This document shows, piece by piece, positions 1 through 11,289 of a stretch of 64,000 nt of DNA. This DNA is from Diphasiastrum complanatum (taxonomy: Eukaryota > Streptophyta > Lycopodiopsida > Lycopodiales > Lycopodiaceae). The notes under the pieces are model-generated. The model was given only the letters and a program-made list of their open reading frames with translations, was not told the origin of the DNA and made no database searches. A program made the translations under genes and the position numbers. Each line of letters opens with the position of its first letter. Within the stretch, counting starts at the first letter, position 1. The DNA lies in assembly GCA_029204225.1 (NCBI GenBank), contig CM055100.1, forward strand, positions 5,001 through 69,000, read 5' to 3'.

Positions 1-200
1 CTAAACCGTGAGGTGGCATAGGTATAGGTGTGGAAGTGGAGGATGTGGACGGACCGTGCAGATCTGACGGTGATGGCATAGGCGTAGGTGCAGCAGTGGA
101 GGTTGTGGATCCATGGGGAGTACTGGCGGAAGGGGTGGGGGTGGCGGTGGCGGAGGCGGCGGCGGGTGCAGTAGTTCTTGATCAATTGGGTGAGTCAAGG
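1..200. other. Low-complexity stretch, no gene seen
   Basis: G-rich purine/thymine repeats (ggtgtaggtg, ggtggcggtggcggaggcgg) give a polyproline reading frame on the minus strand. That frame follows from the base composition; no domain, splice signal or promoter is seen. Confidence 0.6.
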
Positions 201-230
201 ATTTAGATCTGTTATTTGAACTCTAAACTT

Positions 231-306
231 TAAACCCTAAACCCTAAACCCTAAACCCTAAACCCTAAACCCTAAACCCTAAACCCTAGACCCTAAACCC
301 TAAACC

Positions 307-345
<39 letters not shown>

Positions 346-446
346 ACCCTAAACCCTAAACCCTAAACCCTAAACCCTAAACCCTCAACCCTAAACCCTC
401 AACCCTCAACCCTCAACCCTCAACCCTAAACCCTAAACCCTAAACA
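231..446. repeat. Telomere-type repeat, CCCTAAA with CCCTCAA variants
   Basis: About 30 tandem heptamers. The plant-type unit CCCTAAA alternates in blocks with a CCCTCAA variant, with one CCCTAGA. The array is bounded by unique sequence on both sides, so here it is interstitial or subtelomeric rather than a terminal telomere. The variant units are grouped, which suggests local unequal exchange or slippage rather than scattered point mutation. Confidence 0.95.
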
Positions 447-668
447 CTATCTCATCGTAATTATTATGTACATCCATATTGATAATGTGGCAATTTTTTA
501 TTTACTCTGAAGACATATTCAAAGCCATATTTTCCTACCTTCTTTTTTCAACAATTATTAATGGCAAGTATCAAGTACCTGCCATTCCTTTTCCGCTTGC
601 CTTCTTGCCTCCCTCCCTCTTTCGACTCCATCCCTCCCTCCTCTCTGTCTTTCGCCTACTCCATCCCT

Positions 669-669
<1 letters not shown>

Positions 670-721
<52 letters not shown>
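670..721. repeat. (CT)n microsatellite
   Basis: About 26 uninterrupted CT dinucleotides inside a wider pyrimidine-rich tract (roughly 600-775). Open frames across it are composition artefacts. Confidence 0.97.
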
Positions 722-723
<2 letters not shown>

Positions 724-857
724 CCTCCCTCTCTCATGCCATCTCCCCTCCCTCCTGCCATCTCTCTCTTTCTCTACATAATAATTACGTCTTGTAATGG
801 GCGTGGGCAAGCCTGTTATCGCGTGTAGCAGGGTAGTCAGTACCTACCGAGCCGCGG

Positions 858-1016
858 AGGTAGCGGGCCCACGCCCGCTACCTAGTACATAGCAGTTGTG
901 AGGAGTCATATCGGACACATGGCATCATCCGGTTGGATATGAAGAGCCATGTTTTGAGTCATAGCAGAGATTTGAAAATGCAATTAATCTGCACTGTTGG
1001 ATCACAACTGCTATGT
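858..1016. repeat. Foldback region with two inverted repeats
   Basis: Two clean inverted repeats lie side by side. An 11 bp arm at 858-868 pairs with 873-883 around a 4-base loop. A 14 bp arm at 887-900 (ACATAGCAGTTGTG) pairs exactly with 1003-1016. The stretch is richer in G+C than its surroundings. It could be a MITE-like element or part of a larger foldback together with the hairpin at 1019-1119; no target-site duplication was identified. Confidence 0.6.
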
Positions 1017-1018
1017 TT

Positions 1019-1119
1019 GGTATTCGTGATCCGACGGTGGGCTACTACTGTAGCCACCCTCGCCGCTCCAGCGGCCTGGAGTGCTACAGCCAGTAGCCCA
1101 CTTTCGCATCACGAATACC
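1019..1119. repeat. Long imperfect hairpin
   Basis: Arms 1019-1030 and 1108-1119 (GGTATTCGTGAT) pair perfectly. After a symmetrical 6-base gap on each side, 1037-1046 pairs perfectly with 1092-1101 (GTGGGCTACT), and pairing continues loosely towards the apex. The symmetry and length resemble a foldback transposon or a small-RNA precursor. The sequence alone cannot separate these. Confidence 0.6.
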
Positions 1120-1439
1120 TAGTCCATATGACAACCCACCACCCCGACCAAAGAAGCTAAGCCGTGCCAATCCCCCCACCCCGACCAAAGAAGCTAATCC
1201 CTGCCAATCCCATGCCCTGCCTTCGTGGCCCTGCCTCCGGTCTATTTTGGATGCCCTGTCCTGTCTCTCCTCACCGTTCATTTAGGTGATATGAGATATT
1301 CACCGTCAGATCCTGAACGAGCTCTCTTCTCGTCTCGGCTCACTCAGGGGCTATGCTTGCCCTCTGCTATATTCATTCATGGCTACGTGTACTAGCGATG
1401 GAGGAAGGGGATCGATTGCTCTGATACGAGCTCAATGAG

Positions 1440-1565
1440 CTTCAAGATTTGCGAAGACAAATAAATTTAAAAGATCTTCAGGATTTGCAAGGGAAAAGAA
1501 AAGAAATACGAGCTTCAGGGCTTCAAGATTTGCAAAGAAAAAGAACTACGAGCTTCAGGGCTTAA
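1440..1565. repeat. Short degenerate tandem repeat
   Basis: Roughly 45-50 bp units built on 'cttcaagatttgc...aagaaaa...tacgag' occur two to three times in a row. They lie just upstream of the PPR promoter. No function is evident. Confidence 0.6.
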
Positions 1566-1644
1566 ACTCCTCAGAAAGATGCAAAAAATCTGGTATTGAA
1601 GTGTGTGCAGTGGCTGTGATCGAAACCGGAAGGAAGGTAATGAG

Positions 1645-1653
1645 CATATAAAG
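1645..1653 (+). promoter_or_regulatory. Candidate TATA box of the PPR gene
   Basis: CATATAAAG lies about 165 bases upstream of the chosen ATG at 1818, a plausible distance for a plant core promoter plus a short leader. No experimental or comparative support is available. Confidence 0.4.
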
Positions 1654-1817
1654 GGAAGCCTGCATGCAAACCTGCACAACTTTGATTAATCATTCACTGT
1701 ATCGTTTGCCATTGAAACGTAACTAATCTCTGTATTCGGTCAAGAAAGGATAACTAAGCTCTGAGGAAGTGGGGATTAATTCGGAGGTGAATCGAGTTTG
1801 GCGCAGAGACAAGTCTG

Positions 1818-4800
1818 GTGCCAGGTCTTTGTCGCCTGAAGATGGCCTTACGCATGACAATTTGGCGGTTTTCGAGGGGGATCAACAATCGGTTCAATCG
1901 TCCTTGGGTTCATGCCAGGCCAGAACCAGCAGAACAGGGGTCACCTAGTTTTTCAACACTGAAGGCCTCGGGTATGCTTATGTTTTTGTCATGCTCCTTT
2001 ATTCATTCCCTGGTTGGGGGGACGAGAGATTAATTTGCAGGGATGCTTCAAGCCACATCGACATTCTTTCCTTAACCATGTTTTGCCAAAGTTCTGATGC
2101 ATTCTCGTTCGCACTTAGGGTATGCAGGCAGACTACTTAACATGGAACAACGCTGGAAGGAATTTTTCGCAGATCCATCGCAGTGGTGGGACAACAGATT
2201 TACTAAGGTGTGGCTTTGGACTTATTTCAGGCTTCACTTGCTTTGGCTAATCACCTCTGACTTGAAAAGCTTTTAATGCTGCTATATGATTATGTGTATG
2301 AGGCTGACTGGTTATTGTAGTCGTTTTCCTAACTCGAATCTATGTCTGTGATCTGTCTGTTATGCAGAAAAGTTCAAAACACCCTGACTTTAAACATAAG
2401 AGTACACTTGAGTCCCTATGGGTTGATGGTTGGCTGAATCCGTCTTGGGTGAATGAAAGGATGGTTTCTATGGCATTGGGTCATATACAATTTGGTGATG
2501 GCTTGAATTCACGGTATACTTTTATTCTGAATGTGGAATGTGAGATTCTAGGTCCGGGTCTTTCAAAATTGACACTTGTTCGTATCTCTTTATCATTATT
2601 ATGTGATTCATGCAGGGCGCGCGACTGCTTTTGCAATGGTGATAAGGTGAGCAGACTCTGTCAGGAGGGACGGTTGAAAGAGGCACTACATATGGTGGAG
2701 CTTATGGTCCAGCAAACTACTACAACTCCAATTGGCGCGTATCTTTGCCTTTTGAAGGGGTGTTCCAAAAGGAAAGCCTTGGCCGAGGGCAAGCAAGTGC
2801 ATGCCCTTATAGCCCAAAGTGTACTTGATTCAAATATTTTCTTAGCAAACACCCTTGTTCACATGTACTCCAAGTGCGGTAGTGTGCTGGATGCACACAA
2901 AGTATTCAGCAACATGCCTCAACGCAATGTGTATTCGTGGACTGCTATCATCTCAGCATATGCTGATAGTGGACAAGGTGAGGAGGCTATTAATCTATTT
3001 CAGCAGATGCAAAGAACAGGCTTAGCACCAGACAAGGTTGTGTTCGTTGTTGTCCTAAAAGCATGTGCCAGCCTAACAGCTCTGGAACAGGGCAAACAGC
3101 TTCACTCCGACATCATTAAAAGAGGCTTTCAGTCGGATGTGATTGTAGGGAGCAGCCTTGTTGACATGTATGCAAAATGCGGGTGCACAGATGACGCCCG
3201 TGAACTGTTCAACAACATGAGTGAACGAAATGTGGTTTCATGGAATGCGATGATTGCGGGATACGCACAGAATGGGCTTGGTAAGGAGGCCCTTGCTCTG
3301 TATGAGCAAATGAAACAGGAAGGCGTGCAGCCAAACAATGTCACGTTTGTTTGTGTTCTCTCTGCATGTGCCCATTCTCGCCTAGTGGATGAAGGCCGTT
3401 GTGTCTTTGATTCCATGCGTAAATATCATGGTGTTACTCCAGATGTGGTTTCATGGAGTGCGATGATTGCGGTTTATGCACAGAATGGGCTTGGCAAGGA
3501 GGCCCTTGCTCTGTATGAGCAAATGAAAAAGGAAGGCGTGCAGCCAAACAATGTCATATTTACTTGTGTTCTCTCTGCATGTGCCCATTCTCGCCTTGTA
3601 GATGAAGGCCGTTACGTCTTTGATTCCATGCGTAAAGATCATGGTGTTACTCCAGATGTGGTTTCATGGAGTGCGATGATTGCGGGATATGCACAGAATG
3701 GGCTTGGCAAGGAGGCCCTTGCTCTGTATGAGCAAATGAAACAGGAAGGGGTGCAGCCAAACAAAGTCACATTTACTTGTGTTCTCTCTGCATGTGCCAG
3801 CTTAGCAGCCCTGGAACAGGGCAAACAGCTCCACTCTGATATCATAAAAAGAGGCTTTCAGTCGGATGTGATTGTAGGGAGCACCCTTGTTGACATGTAT
3901 GCAAAATGCGGGTGCACAGATGACGCCCGTGAACTGTTCAACAACATGAGTGAACGAGATGTGGTTTCGTGGAATGCGATGATTGCGGGATACGCACAGA
4001 ATGGGCTTGGCAAGGAGGCCCTTGCTCTGTATAAGCAAATGAAACAGGAAGGGGTGCAGCCAAACAAAGTCACATTTACTTGTGTTCTCTCTGCATGTGC
4101 CAGCTTAGCAGTCCTGGAACAGGGCAAACAGCTCCACTCTGATATCATAAAAAGAGGCCTTCAGTCGGATGTGATTGTAGGGAGCACCCTTGTTGACATG
4201 TATGCAAAATGCGGGTGCACAGAGGACTCCCGTGAACTGTTCAACAACATGAGTGAACGAAATGTGTTTTCGTGGAATGCGATGATTGTGGGATACGCAC
4301 AGAATGGGCTTGGCAAGGAGGCCCTTGCTCTGTATGAGCAAATGAAACAGGAAGGGGTGCAGCCAGACAATGTCACATTTACTTGTGTCCTCTCTGCATG
4401 TGCCCATTCTCGCCTAGTAGATGAAGGCCGTTATGTCTTTGATTCCATGTGTAAAGATCATGATGTTACTCCAACCAAAGAACACTATGCATGTATGGTC
4501 GATCTGCTAGCGCGTGCAGGGTGCTGGGCTGATGCTGAGCTCTTTATCAACAAAATGCCAATTCAACCTGATAGTGTGGTTTGGATGACTTTGCTTGGTG
4601 CTGCTAGAAACCATGGCCATGTGGAAATAGGAAGACGTGCCTTTGATCTTGTCGTGAAGTTGGAACCAAAGAATGCTGCACCTTATGTGCTCTTATCAAA
4701 CATCCATGCAGCTGCTGGTAGGAAGGATGAGTTAGAAAAGATTAGAAATGAAATGAAGGATGCAGATGTGAAAAAAAATCCTGGGTGCAGCTGGATCGAA

Positions 4801-5187
4801 GTTGATAACCAAGTGCATGCCTTTGTTGTAGGTGATGCAACTCATCCACAAAGCAAGGAGATCCTGGCTGAACTGGATAGATTGGCAGGGTTGATGAAGG
4901 AGGCAGGGTATATACCTGGTTTAAGCTTTGTGCTGGATGATGTGGAGGATGAGGAGAAGGAGAAAGCTTTGTGTAAACACAGTGAGAAGCTGGCCATTGC
5001 TTTTGGGCTCATCAGCACACCTCCTGGGACAACTATTCGCATCAAGAAGAATCTTCGGGTGTGTGGTGACTGTCACAATGCCACAAAGATTATCTCTAAA
5101 ATTGTCAGGCGTGAGATTATTGTGAGGGATGCAGACAGATCCCACCATTCCAAGGATGACTTCTGTTCCTGTAGAGATTATTGGTGA
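1818..5187 (+). CDS. Organellar PPR-DYW protein with an OSB-like PDF motif
   Basis: Predicted exons 1818-1971, 2128-2207 and 2368-5187 join in frame at GT-AG introns (donors at 1972 and 2208; acceptors TATGCAG) to give about 1017 residues. The first 50 residues are basic and Ser-rich, like an organellar transit peptide. Residues about 60-109 carry WWDNR, PDFKHK and NPSWV. This is the PDF motif known from OSB organellar single-stranded-DNA-binding proteins, and it is split across the second intron. PLS-type PPR repeats follow from about residue 178. From about 879 to the end there is a DYW cytidine-deaminase-like domain with HSEKLA (HxE), CGDCH and a terminal DYW. PPR-DYW proteins bind and edit organellar transcripts; the RNA target is unknown. 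The C terminus reads RSHHS where many family members have RFHHF. The PPR exon has no internal stop, so the gene is probably functional. Exon 1 and its ATG are the least certain parts. Confidence 0.85.
3109..4446 (+). repeat. Near-identical tandem PPR repeat units
   Basis: Inside the PPR exon, two adjacent 303 bp units (about 3841-4143 and 4144-4446, 101 codons = one PLS triplet) are almost identical. Two 213 bp units (71 codons, about 3440-3652 and 3653 onward) precede them. A further 303-type unit begins near 3109. The frame is kept throughout. The low divergence points to recent unequal crossing over or gene conversion. Confidence 0.85.
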
Positions 5188-5592
5188 TGGTAAGTGAAAA
5201 AGAGCATTTTTGGCGGCCTTGGTTGTCACATACTTTTAAATACACAGATTTTAAGGTTGATGAGTGTATTCTTATTGATGTATTGAAGATCAATTCTTAT
5301 TGAACTCTTTGACCTCGGCTTTCTCTTATTTTCTGCTTTTGAGGATTTTTGTTGATTCTTCAATGGACTAACTTTATTGTAAGACTAATCATCTTTGATT
5401 CTTGGTTTACTTTGTTAGACTAGGGGCATTGCAAGTATTCAATCTTTAATGTGTGCTCAATAACATCTAATAGGTCAAGTCAAACACACAGACCCTTCAA
5501 ATGCGTATTTGGGAAAAAAAAGTCTTAATTTCAATACAAAATAATACTCATAAATTAGTTTGATTTTCAAATCTTGTGTGTGCTCAACATCG
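5188..5592. other. PPR 3' flank, nothing else recognised
   Basis: AT-rich sequence after the PPR stop. It may include the 3' UTR. No gene, repeat or clear polyadenylation signal could be fixed. Confidence 0.4.
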
Positions 5593-5625
5593 AATCGATC
5601 GATCGATCGATCGATCGGTCGGTCG

Positions 5626-5688
<63 letters not shown>

Positions 5689-5689
5689 T
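5593..5689. repeat. Compound microsatellite (ATCG)n(GTCG)n(TC)n(AC)n
   Basis: Four repeat types follow one another without spacers: ATCG, then GTCG, then TC, then AC. Each differs from its neighbour by a single change, as expected from stepwise slippage and mutation. Confidence 0.95.
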
Positions 5690-5879
5690 ATTATGAATCA
5701 ATTCAGAAGTATGCTTCAATGTGGTCTGGATTTGAATTGTCTCAATAGGCCATCAATCAATCTTTATCACACATTCATCATTTACTTGAAAGAGACATAG
5801 CTTACATAATCTAAACAAACTTGAAATGAAACTACAGATTTCCCTAACCATCTAACAAGTAAATTTCCAGGAAGTCCTA

Positions 5880-7330
5880 ACTAGATAGATGCCAATGCAT
5901 CATGACCAATTGGTTATCGTGATTGATGGCCTAATTGCTAGTATAAATAGTTGATCATACTTCTATTATTTTCATGTATTGAAGTTGAATAGTTAGCAGC
6001 TCTCTCAAGCTTTCAAACTTGAACACTCTTGAGCATTCTATCTTAGTTCTTTAGAGTTGATTTAGAGTATTGCTATTTGCGCTTACTGCTATTTAGCGAA
6101 GTGTTTCAAACAGAGTTTCAGCTACTCAGAGATAGCTTAGTCCGCAATTATCTTGTGCTCATTAGCATCTGATTTGTTTCTTTTACTGAATCAATCTATC
6201 CTTATTGTGTTCAGTATCATGTCAGAATGTATGCATCTCTGTGATTATTTGTAAATGATAATCCCTTACTGTTTTGTTTGATAATTCAATACTTTACTGT
6301 TTGGCTACGTAATCACTTTAGTTGCTAGCGATTTCAAAGTTAGTTGCTAAAAGATTGAACATGATTTCTGTCACTACTATTTGTTCAATATTGATAGGCG
6401 TAGTCATGAACAAAAAAGAAGATTCATTCTATCGTGCTTGATAAGTCGTTCATCTCCTTCGACTTGTCATTTTGCTTTCTCTTTTCACGTCACCTCTTTC
6501 CAACATGGTAGTAGAGCAGTAATTACTACTCTTTGATTCTTTATTTGATACCAACATGGTATCAAAGCGTTGATCATTATATCAGAGCAAAGTACCATTA
6601 TGATAGCAGGGCGCATGCTCTAATACTTGATATCAAGTCGATATCATTAGATACTTTTGACAGTATCATATTTTTCAATTTGTGGTATCAAATTTTAGTA
6701 TCAGATAATTGATTTCCAAATGTAGCGCAACAAGCACGACATCACTCTTAACGTCATCGATCTATTGACAAACTAAAGTTTCAAATGGATTCTCAAAGTA
6801 AAGCTAGTCTTATCATAGACAAGCTGAATGGATCCAATTATTACTTGTGTAAATTTAAGGTGAAGATCTTGCTAGACGCCAACGAGTTGTGGGATGTTGT
6901 CACAAGTACATAAGTGAAGCTTGAAGATGACACAACTGACTCAAAGTGAAAATCAAAGGATGGTAAAGTTGTTGCGCTTATTATTCTCAACATATCAGAT
7001 ACTTAGATTGGCCACATAGCTAAAGCCAAAAATTTGAAAGAAGTATGGGACATCATGAGCTCACTATATGATTTGAGAGACGTAACTTCCAAGTTACATT
7101 TACAGAAAAAATTCTTCACTCTCAAGATGTTGAATGGTGATTCTCCTCATTAACTAGTTTAAGAATCTCTTGCAACAGATGGCCACTGTAGGATCGATCA
7201 TAGACGATCAAGACACAATTATGACATTGCTTTCAAGCTTGCCCTCTACATATGAGAACTGGGTGATGATCACATCGACACACTCACATTTAACTCTTAC
7301 TAACTACTTTGAACATTCCGTCATTATAAT
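5880..7330 (+). mobile_element. Decayed Ty1/copia element: LTR-like leader, PBS, gag remnant
   Basis: A TATA-bearing LTR-like stretch (tataaatag near 5943) runs to a primer-binding-type site, TGGTATCAAAGC, near 6557. From 6785 a gag reading frame starts MDSQSKASLIIDKLNGSNYY and contains the copia gag signature LWDVV. It is closed by a stop at about 6910, and more stops and frame changes follow up to about 7300. A segment of the leader (6205-6410) recurs at 16100-16305. No pol follows, because the sequence runs into the X copy A promoter. Confidence 0.65.
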
Positions 7331-7689
7331 AATTTCTTGTTAATCTTACTCGATATGGACGCGGAAGATAAGTTTTCTTGAGAAAAAGCTTCTTTGACTA
7401 TTCTAAAAAAAAATAGAATAAGCATTTTTGCTAATTCCAAAAACATCACATGCACCCACTATCACATTTGCATCCAAGTATGATTGAACCTTAATCAAAA
7501 CAGTTTTTGCAATTTCATTTTTCATTTTTTCAAACCAAGCATTTTTCATCATTTCCTTTGCTGACTTTCTTGGTAAAACATGACTTACATTAGAGGAGTT
7601 TCAAAATTAAAAAAGACCCTTTGTAAAGATACTTTTATTTATTTTTCTCTAGTTTCGACCGTCACCTGGCCCAATCAAAATGCACAAAT

Positions 7690-7810
7690 TTGAAATCTAC
7701 ATAACGTAGCTCAAATAAACTGAACAATAAAAATCCATTATAGAAAACTTTGAAATTTGTGTCCGGGCAGCATGGACGTATCCCATTGATTTGCTCTTCC
7801 TATCCGACAC
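7690..7810 (+). promoter_or_regulatory. Conserved upstream region of X copy A
   Basis: The block containing ATAACGTAG (about 7701-7709) and CGGGCAGCATG (about 7764-7774) is matched, in the same order and spacing, upstream of X copy B on the minus strand (about 16007 down to 15933). Conservation outside the coding part shows that the duplicated unit includes X's 5' flank, which probably holds its promoter. Confidence 0.5.
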
Positions 7811-8037
7811 GTGCTAATCTGTCCGACGTCAATACCTCAAGTTAAATTTACTTAACTATGCTGGTTAGTATAATGAAATTTGCTAACCATACTAGTTACA
7901 GTTATAGAAATATAGTATGCACATATGCACAATAACTATGACTAAGGTGGCATTCACATTAGATTAAATGTGACACAAAAAATTGAAATTAAGTATATAT
8001 CTGAGAGATTTTTGGTGCCCAAGCTTTCAAAATAGCA

Positions 8038-9405
8038 ATGGCAAGGAGACCAAGATCCACAGTTGAGTCTGTGATTCTTTACAATGAGAAAGATGAAGCT
8101 GATAACTGGAAGTCAACAAAATATACGAAGAATTCAAGGGTGTTGTGCATCCATCATCAAAGGGCAATTTTTGACAAAAAAAAAACAAAAATGACATACA
8201 AATCTTATTGGAAAGCAAAAATTTTGGAGTTTAAGACTACTCCGAGAGGTCACTCAATATCAGAAGTTTTAGTACAACATACATATATGCATTCAAAAAT
8301 AAAAGTACAAGATATCAATCCTCATGATCATCGGAAATATAACTTTAAGTATATCAAAACGTATGCACTCCACTGCAATCATAGGTGTATTTTTTTTATT
8401 GATGCTCTTCGAACTACGATTTAAATGCTTCAACATTTTTTTTCTTTCAAATTTATATCCATCGTGCATAAGTGAATGGGAGCTAGCACAATCACTTGAG
8501 GAATATTGGACGTGATTCACTCTGATGTTGGAAAGCTGCAATACAGAGGAAGAAGTCCAAAGGAACTTGTAGATTGTGGTATATATTTTTATGAATCTTT
8601 ATATATGCCACAAACGGATGGAGGTTTTGGCAAGCTCAAAGCAATTCCATTGCCTAGTTTTCAGAGTGATGAGTGGCCTACTCCTGACAGTATTGTTTTT
8701 GAATCCTTTAGATGCAAGCTACTCATTGATGTTAGAAATGCTATGAAGATAAGTACGGGCTCGAAAATTGTTCACCTAAGTTGGTTTATCTCATTGCATA
8801 TATTTGTTGATTTTTTCTCAAGTGCAAGTAATCAAAGGACACCAACTTTATTTGTTTGCAAGGATTTATCAGATGAGACTTTGTTAGATCTCATGGATCA
8901 AAGCTGGGGTACTAAAACAAATAATGAAATAGAATGCAGGATTAAAAAGTTGTCAATGATCTTCCGTTATCATATCGAAAAACAAATGCTTAGTCTCACA
9001 TTTAGCTATTAGAGATACAAGATAATTGAAGGTACATGGCTACCACTAGATCAAGACTTTGAACTAAATGGCCACTCAAACCGAATGGAGATAAACATTA
9101 TCTACAATGAAGAATTTTTTACTATGGTTGAGGTGGAAGAGCTTTGAAAGCTTGACTTTATCAGAACAGAGCTCGTGCTATTACAAACCAATCTACCAAC
9201 ATATTTCAGATTTATCATCAACAAAAGACTGGTAAGTACTCTATGTTTATTGCCATTTCAAAATAGTACAAAATAATTGAAAATGACATAATTTACAATT
9301 GCACATTTACTAAGATTTGTCATGTCACAGTTTCGAAAAAGACAAGAGCTGATAACGTGCTGCAAAGATCTATCTACAACAATTACCATTGTGGAAGAAC
9401 AATAG
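8038..9405 (+). pseudogene. Gene X, copy A: unknown protein with ubiquitin-like C terminus
   Basis: Not a recognised family. The first segment (8038-8424) matches X copy B around KYSKNS and PSSRGTF. The middle (8506-9012) contains YRGRSPKEL, IPLPSF and FESFRCKL, shared with copies B and C. The last part reads VEVEE, then YFRFIINKRL. The GT-AG intron at about 9232-9330 separates a final exon ending ITIVEEQ. That C-terminal stretch has the strand-strand-helix-strand layout of a ubiquitin-like beta-grasp; this is inference from pattern, with no diGly end. Stops lie between 8424 and 8500, at 9010 and near 9147 (where W is expected), so this copy is broken. The region 8424-8500 could instead be an intron. 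It converges with Y copy A, about 200 bp away. Confidence 0.6.
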
Positions 9406-9600
9406 TTTCAAATAAAGTTTAGTAAAAATCCGTTTATAGACTCTTTCATTCAATAAATGAAAGCCCAAGTTGGGCATCAGTACATGTATTTTGTGTTCCC
9501 AAATTCATAAAATGGAACAACATTTGATATACCAATGTATATTTTCATGCCACTTTTATACATGTGCAATCTATATCTATTATGTGCTATCTATATTTTT

Positions 9601-11282
9601 CTAATCTTTATTTATTATAATAACATCATCCTTAGCACCATCATCAACAATGGGAGGCTGAAGCCTTGCCCTCGCCAGTATGCTTAGGATAATTTCTTGT
9701 CTAAATTTGTACACATGGCTTGATGTGTATTCAAGAAGTGTAAACTACAAGATAGAACATTCATGTATTAGTAACGGCTAAAAAAATCAACAAAATAGGA
9801 AAACTTAGTCATGATTCCAAAACCAAGAATAAACAAAATAAATTATCTTTGAAATATCAACATCCTCCTGAAGGTTGAACCACTCAAAAAATAACTTTGC
9901 ATTATATAAAGTGTACCACCCACAGCTGAATGAATCATTTTGCTGGGGTTACTGCAAAAACATTCAGCACACAAGAAATCAATTAAAAAACAGAATGATA
10001 CAAATACATTAGAATACTGATTTCAAAATGTTGTTAAGAAAGTCAGAATTTACCTCCAAATTGACGATTTGCCAGTCAATTGCTTGAGGAACATCTGTTG
10101 AAATATATTTACTCAAACATGGCAATTACAGATCTACATCCTTATGCGTATTGCTAGCCGAGTTAATCTTCACACAAAATACTTTAACAGTATTATCTAC
10201 AAATCTCTTAATAGAGATCAGGTTTAAACTCTAGTGCTCACTGCAAAATAAGATAGAAAGTCCATTAGCTACAATTCTGAGAACTATTTCCATTGATAAT
10301 GCCAATGATAAAGCATTTAACAACAAGAACCATTTAACATATCTTACTTGGCATGATAAGGCACGATCAGGTATTTTGTTGCTGGTGTGAATCCACTAGT
10401 AAGATACTGTGACAAAGTGTCGTTATCCTCCTTGAAGGCCTGAAGCAAAAAGTTACTGAGCACCAACAATTCATTAGATGAATCTCTTGCAATGTCATAT
10501 TCCAAGAGTGTAATCCCAAACTCTATCACAAGATCACTGATAGAAGCCCGTCTATTTTTTAGATCCAAACAATCAATAACTCTATAATTAATACTGAAGT
10601 CAAGTTCCTCTAATCTAGAACAAAATGGAACTCCAATTCTATCTACAACATCGGATATGTCACCCTCAAATTTAAGATAATCATCGGAATCTCTATATGT
10701 ATAAAAATTTGAACGAGGAGGAGGAGGTGGATGAGCAGTATCTATAGGAATAACAGAATTATCCAAAATAGATGTAGCTATATTTACAATCATATCAAGG
10801 GCAACAATATCTACATTACCTACGGGGTTAGGTTGAGGAGATTCTATAGTATTGGCCCTTCTAACTTTTTTCGGGGCTCTCTTGGGTGCTAGCTGCCTCC
10901 TAGGCCGTTTGGTAGGGAGGTCAGTCCTATTTAATGAATTAGTTTTGGGAGCAACTGGTTGAGACATGTGTAACCTGGAATATCTTTTCTGCATCCTCAT
11001 TAGTAGTTGGAAATCCTTGGGAATAATGGTTACTCTCTTAGCATGTATAGCGAGCAAAAATGAATCTTTAAAAAAAGACTCAAATAGTCTTCAACAGCCT
11101 CCTGAAGGCACTGAAGAGCTGAGGGTGTGAATATGACAAAATGACTAAGATCATTCCTAGTAATATGACGGACAACACGGTAGAATGGAGCTCTCTGAAT
11201 CATCAGAATGGTTGATCTCTGATACTTACAAATATCAGAGAGCTACCTACTGCGGTTGCACCTTCTAGTTCGAATGGGCCAT
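9601..11282 (-). pseudogene. Gene Y, copy A: histone H3-like fold plus Ulp1-like protease
   Basis: On the minus strand the H3 core is read as KYQRSTIL (alpha-N), LQEAVEDYLSLF (alpha 2) and AIHAKRVTIIPKDFQLL (alpha 3), which closely match histone H3. A one-base loss in the T-run near 11075 shifts the frame between alpha 2 and alpha 3. A 237-codon open stretch (10344-11057) carries alpha 3, a basic and proline-rich linker, and an unknown middle. Exons 10054-10240 and about 9860-9951 follow, with GT-AG borders. They hold EH-stop-SL (HW of a C48 protease with Trp changed to TAG), KINSA at the Asp position, and PQQNDSFSCGWY, the Gln-x5-Cys-Gly core. The final exon contains FRQEIILSIL and stops at 9601. 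The start (ATG near 11282) is poorly fixed because the tail is degenerate. Histone-protease fusions are unknown to me. Confidence 0.7.
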
Positions 11283-11289
11283 TGAGGTA

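Noticed and set aside
3129-4407. Several 60-100 codon minus-strand frames inside the PPR exon
   Set aside because: They are antisense shadows of the repeated PPR units and repeat with the same period; no independent signals.
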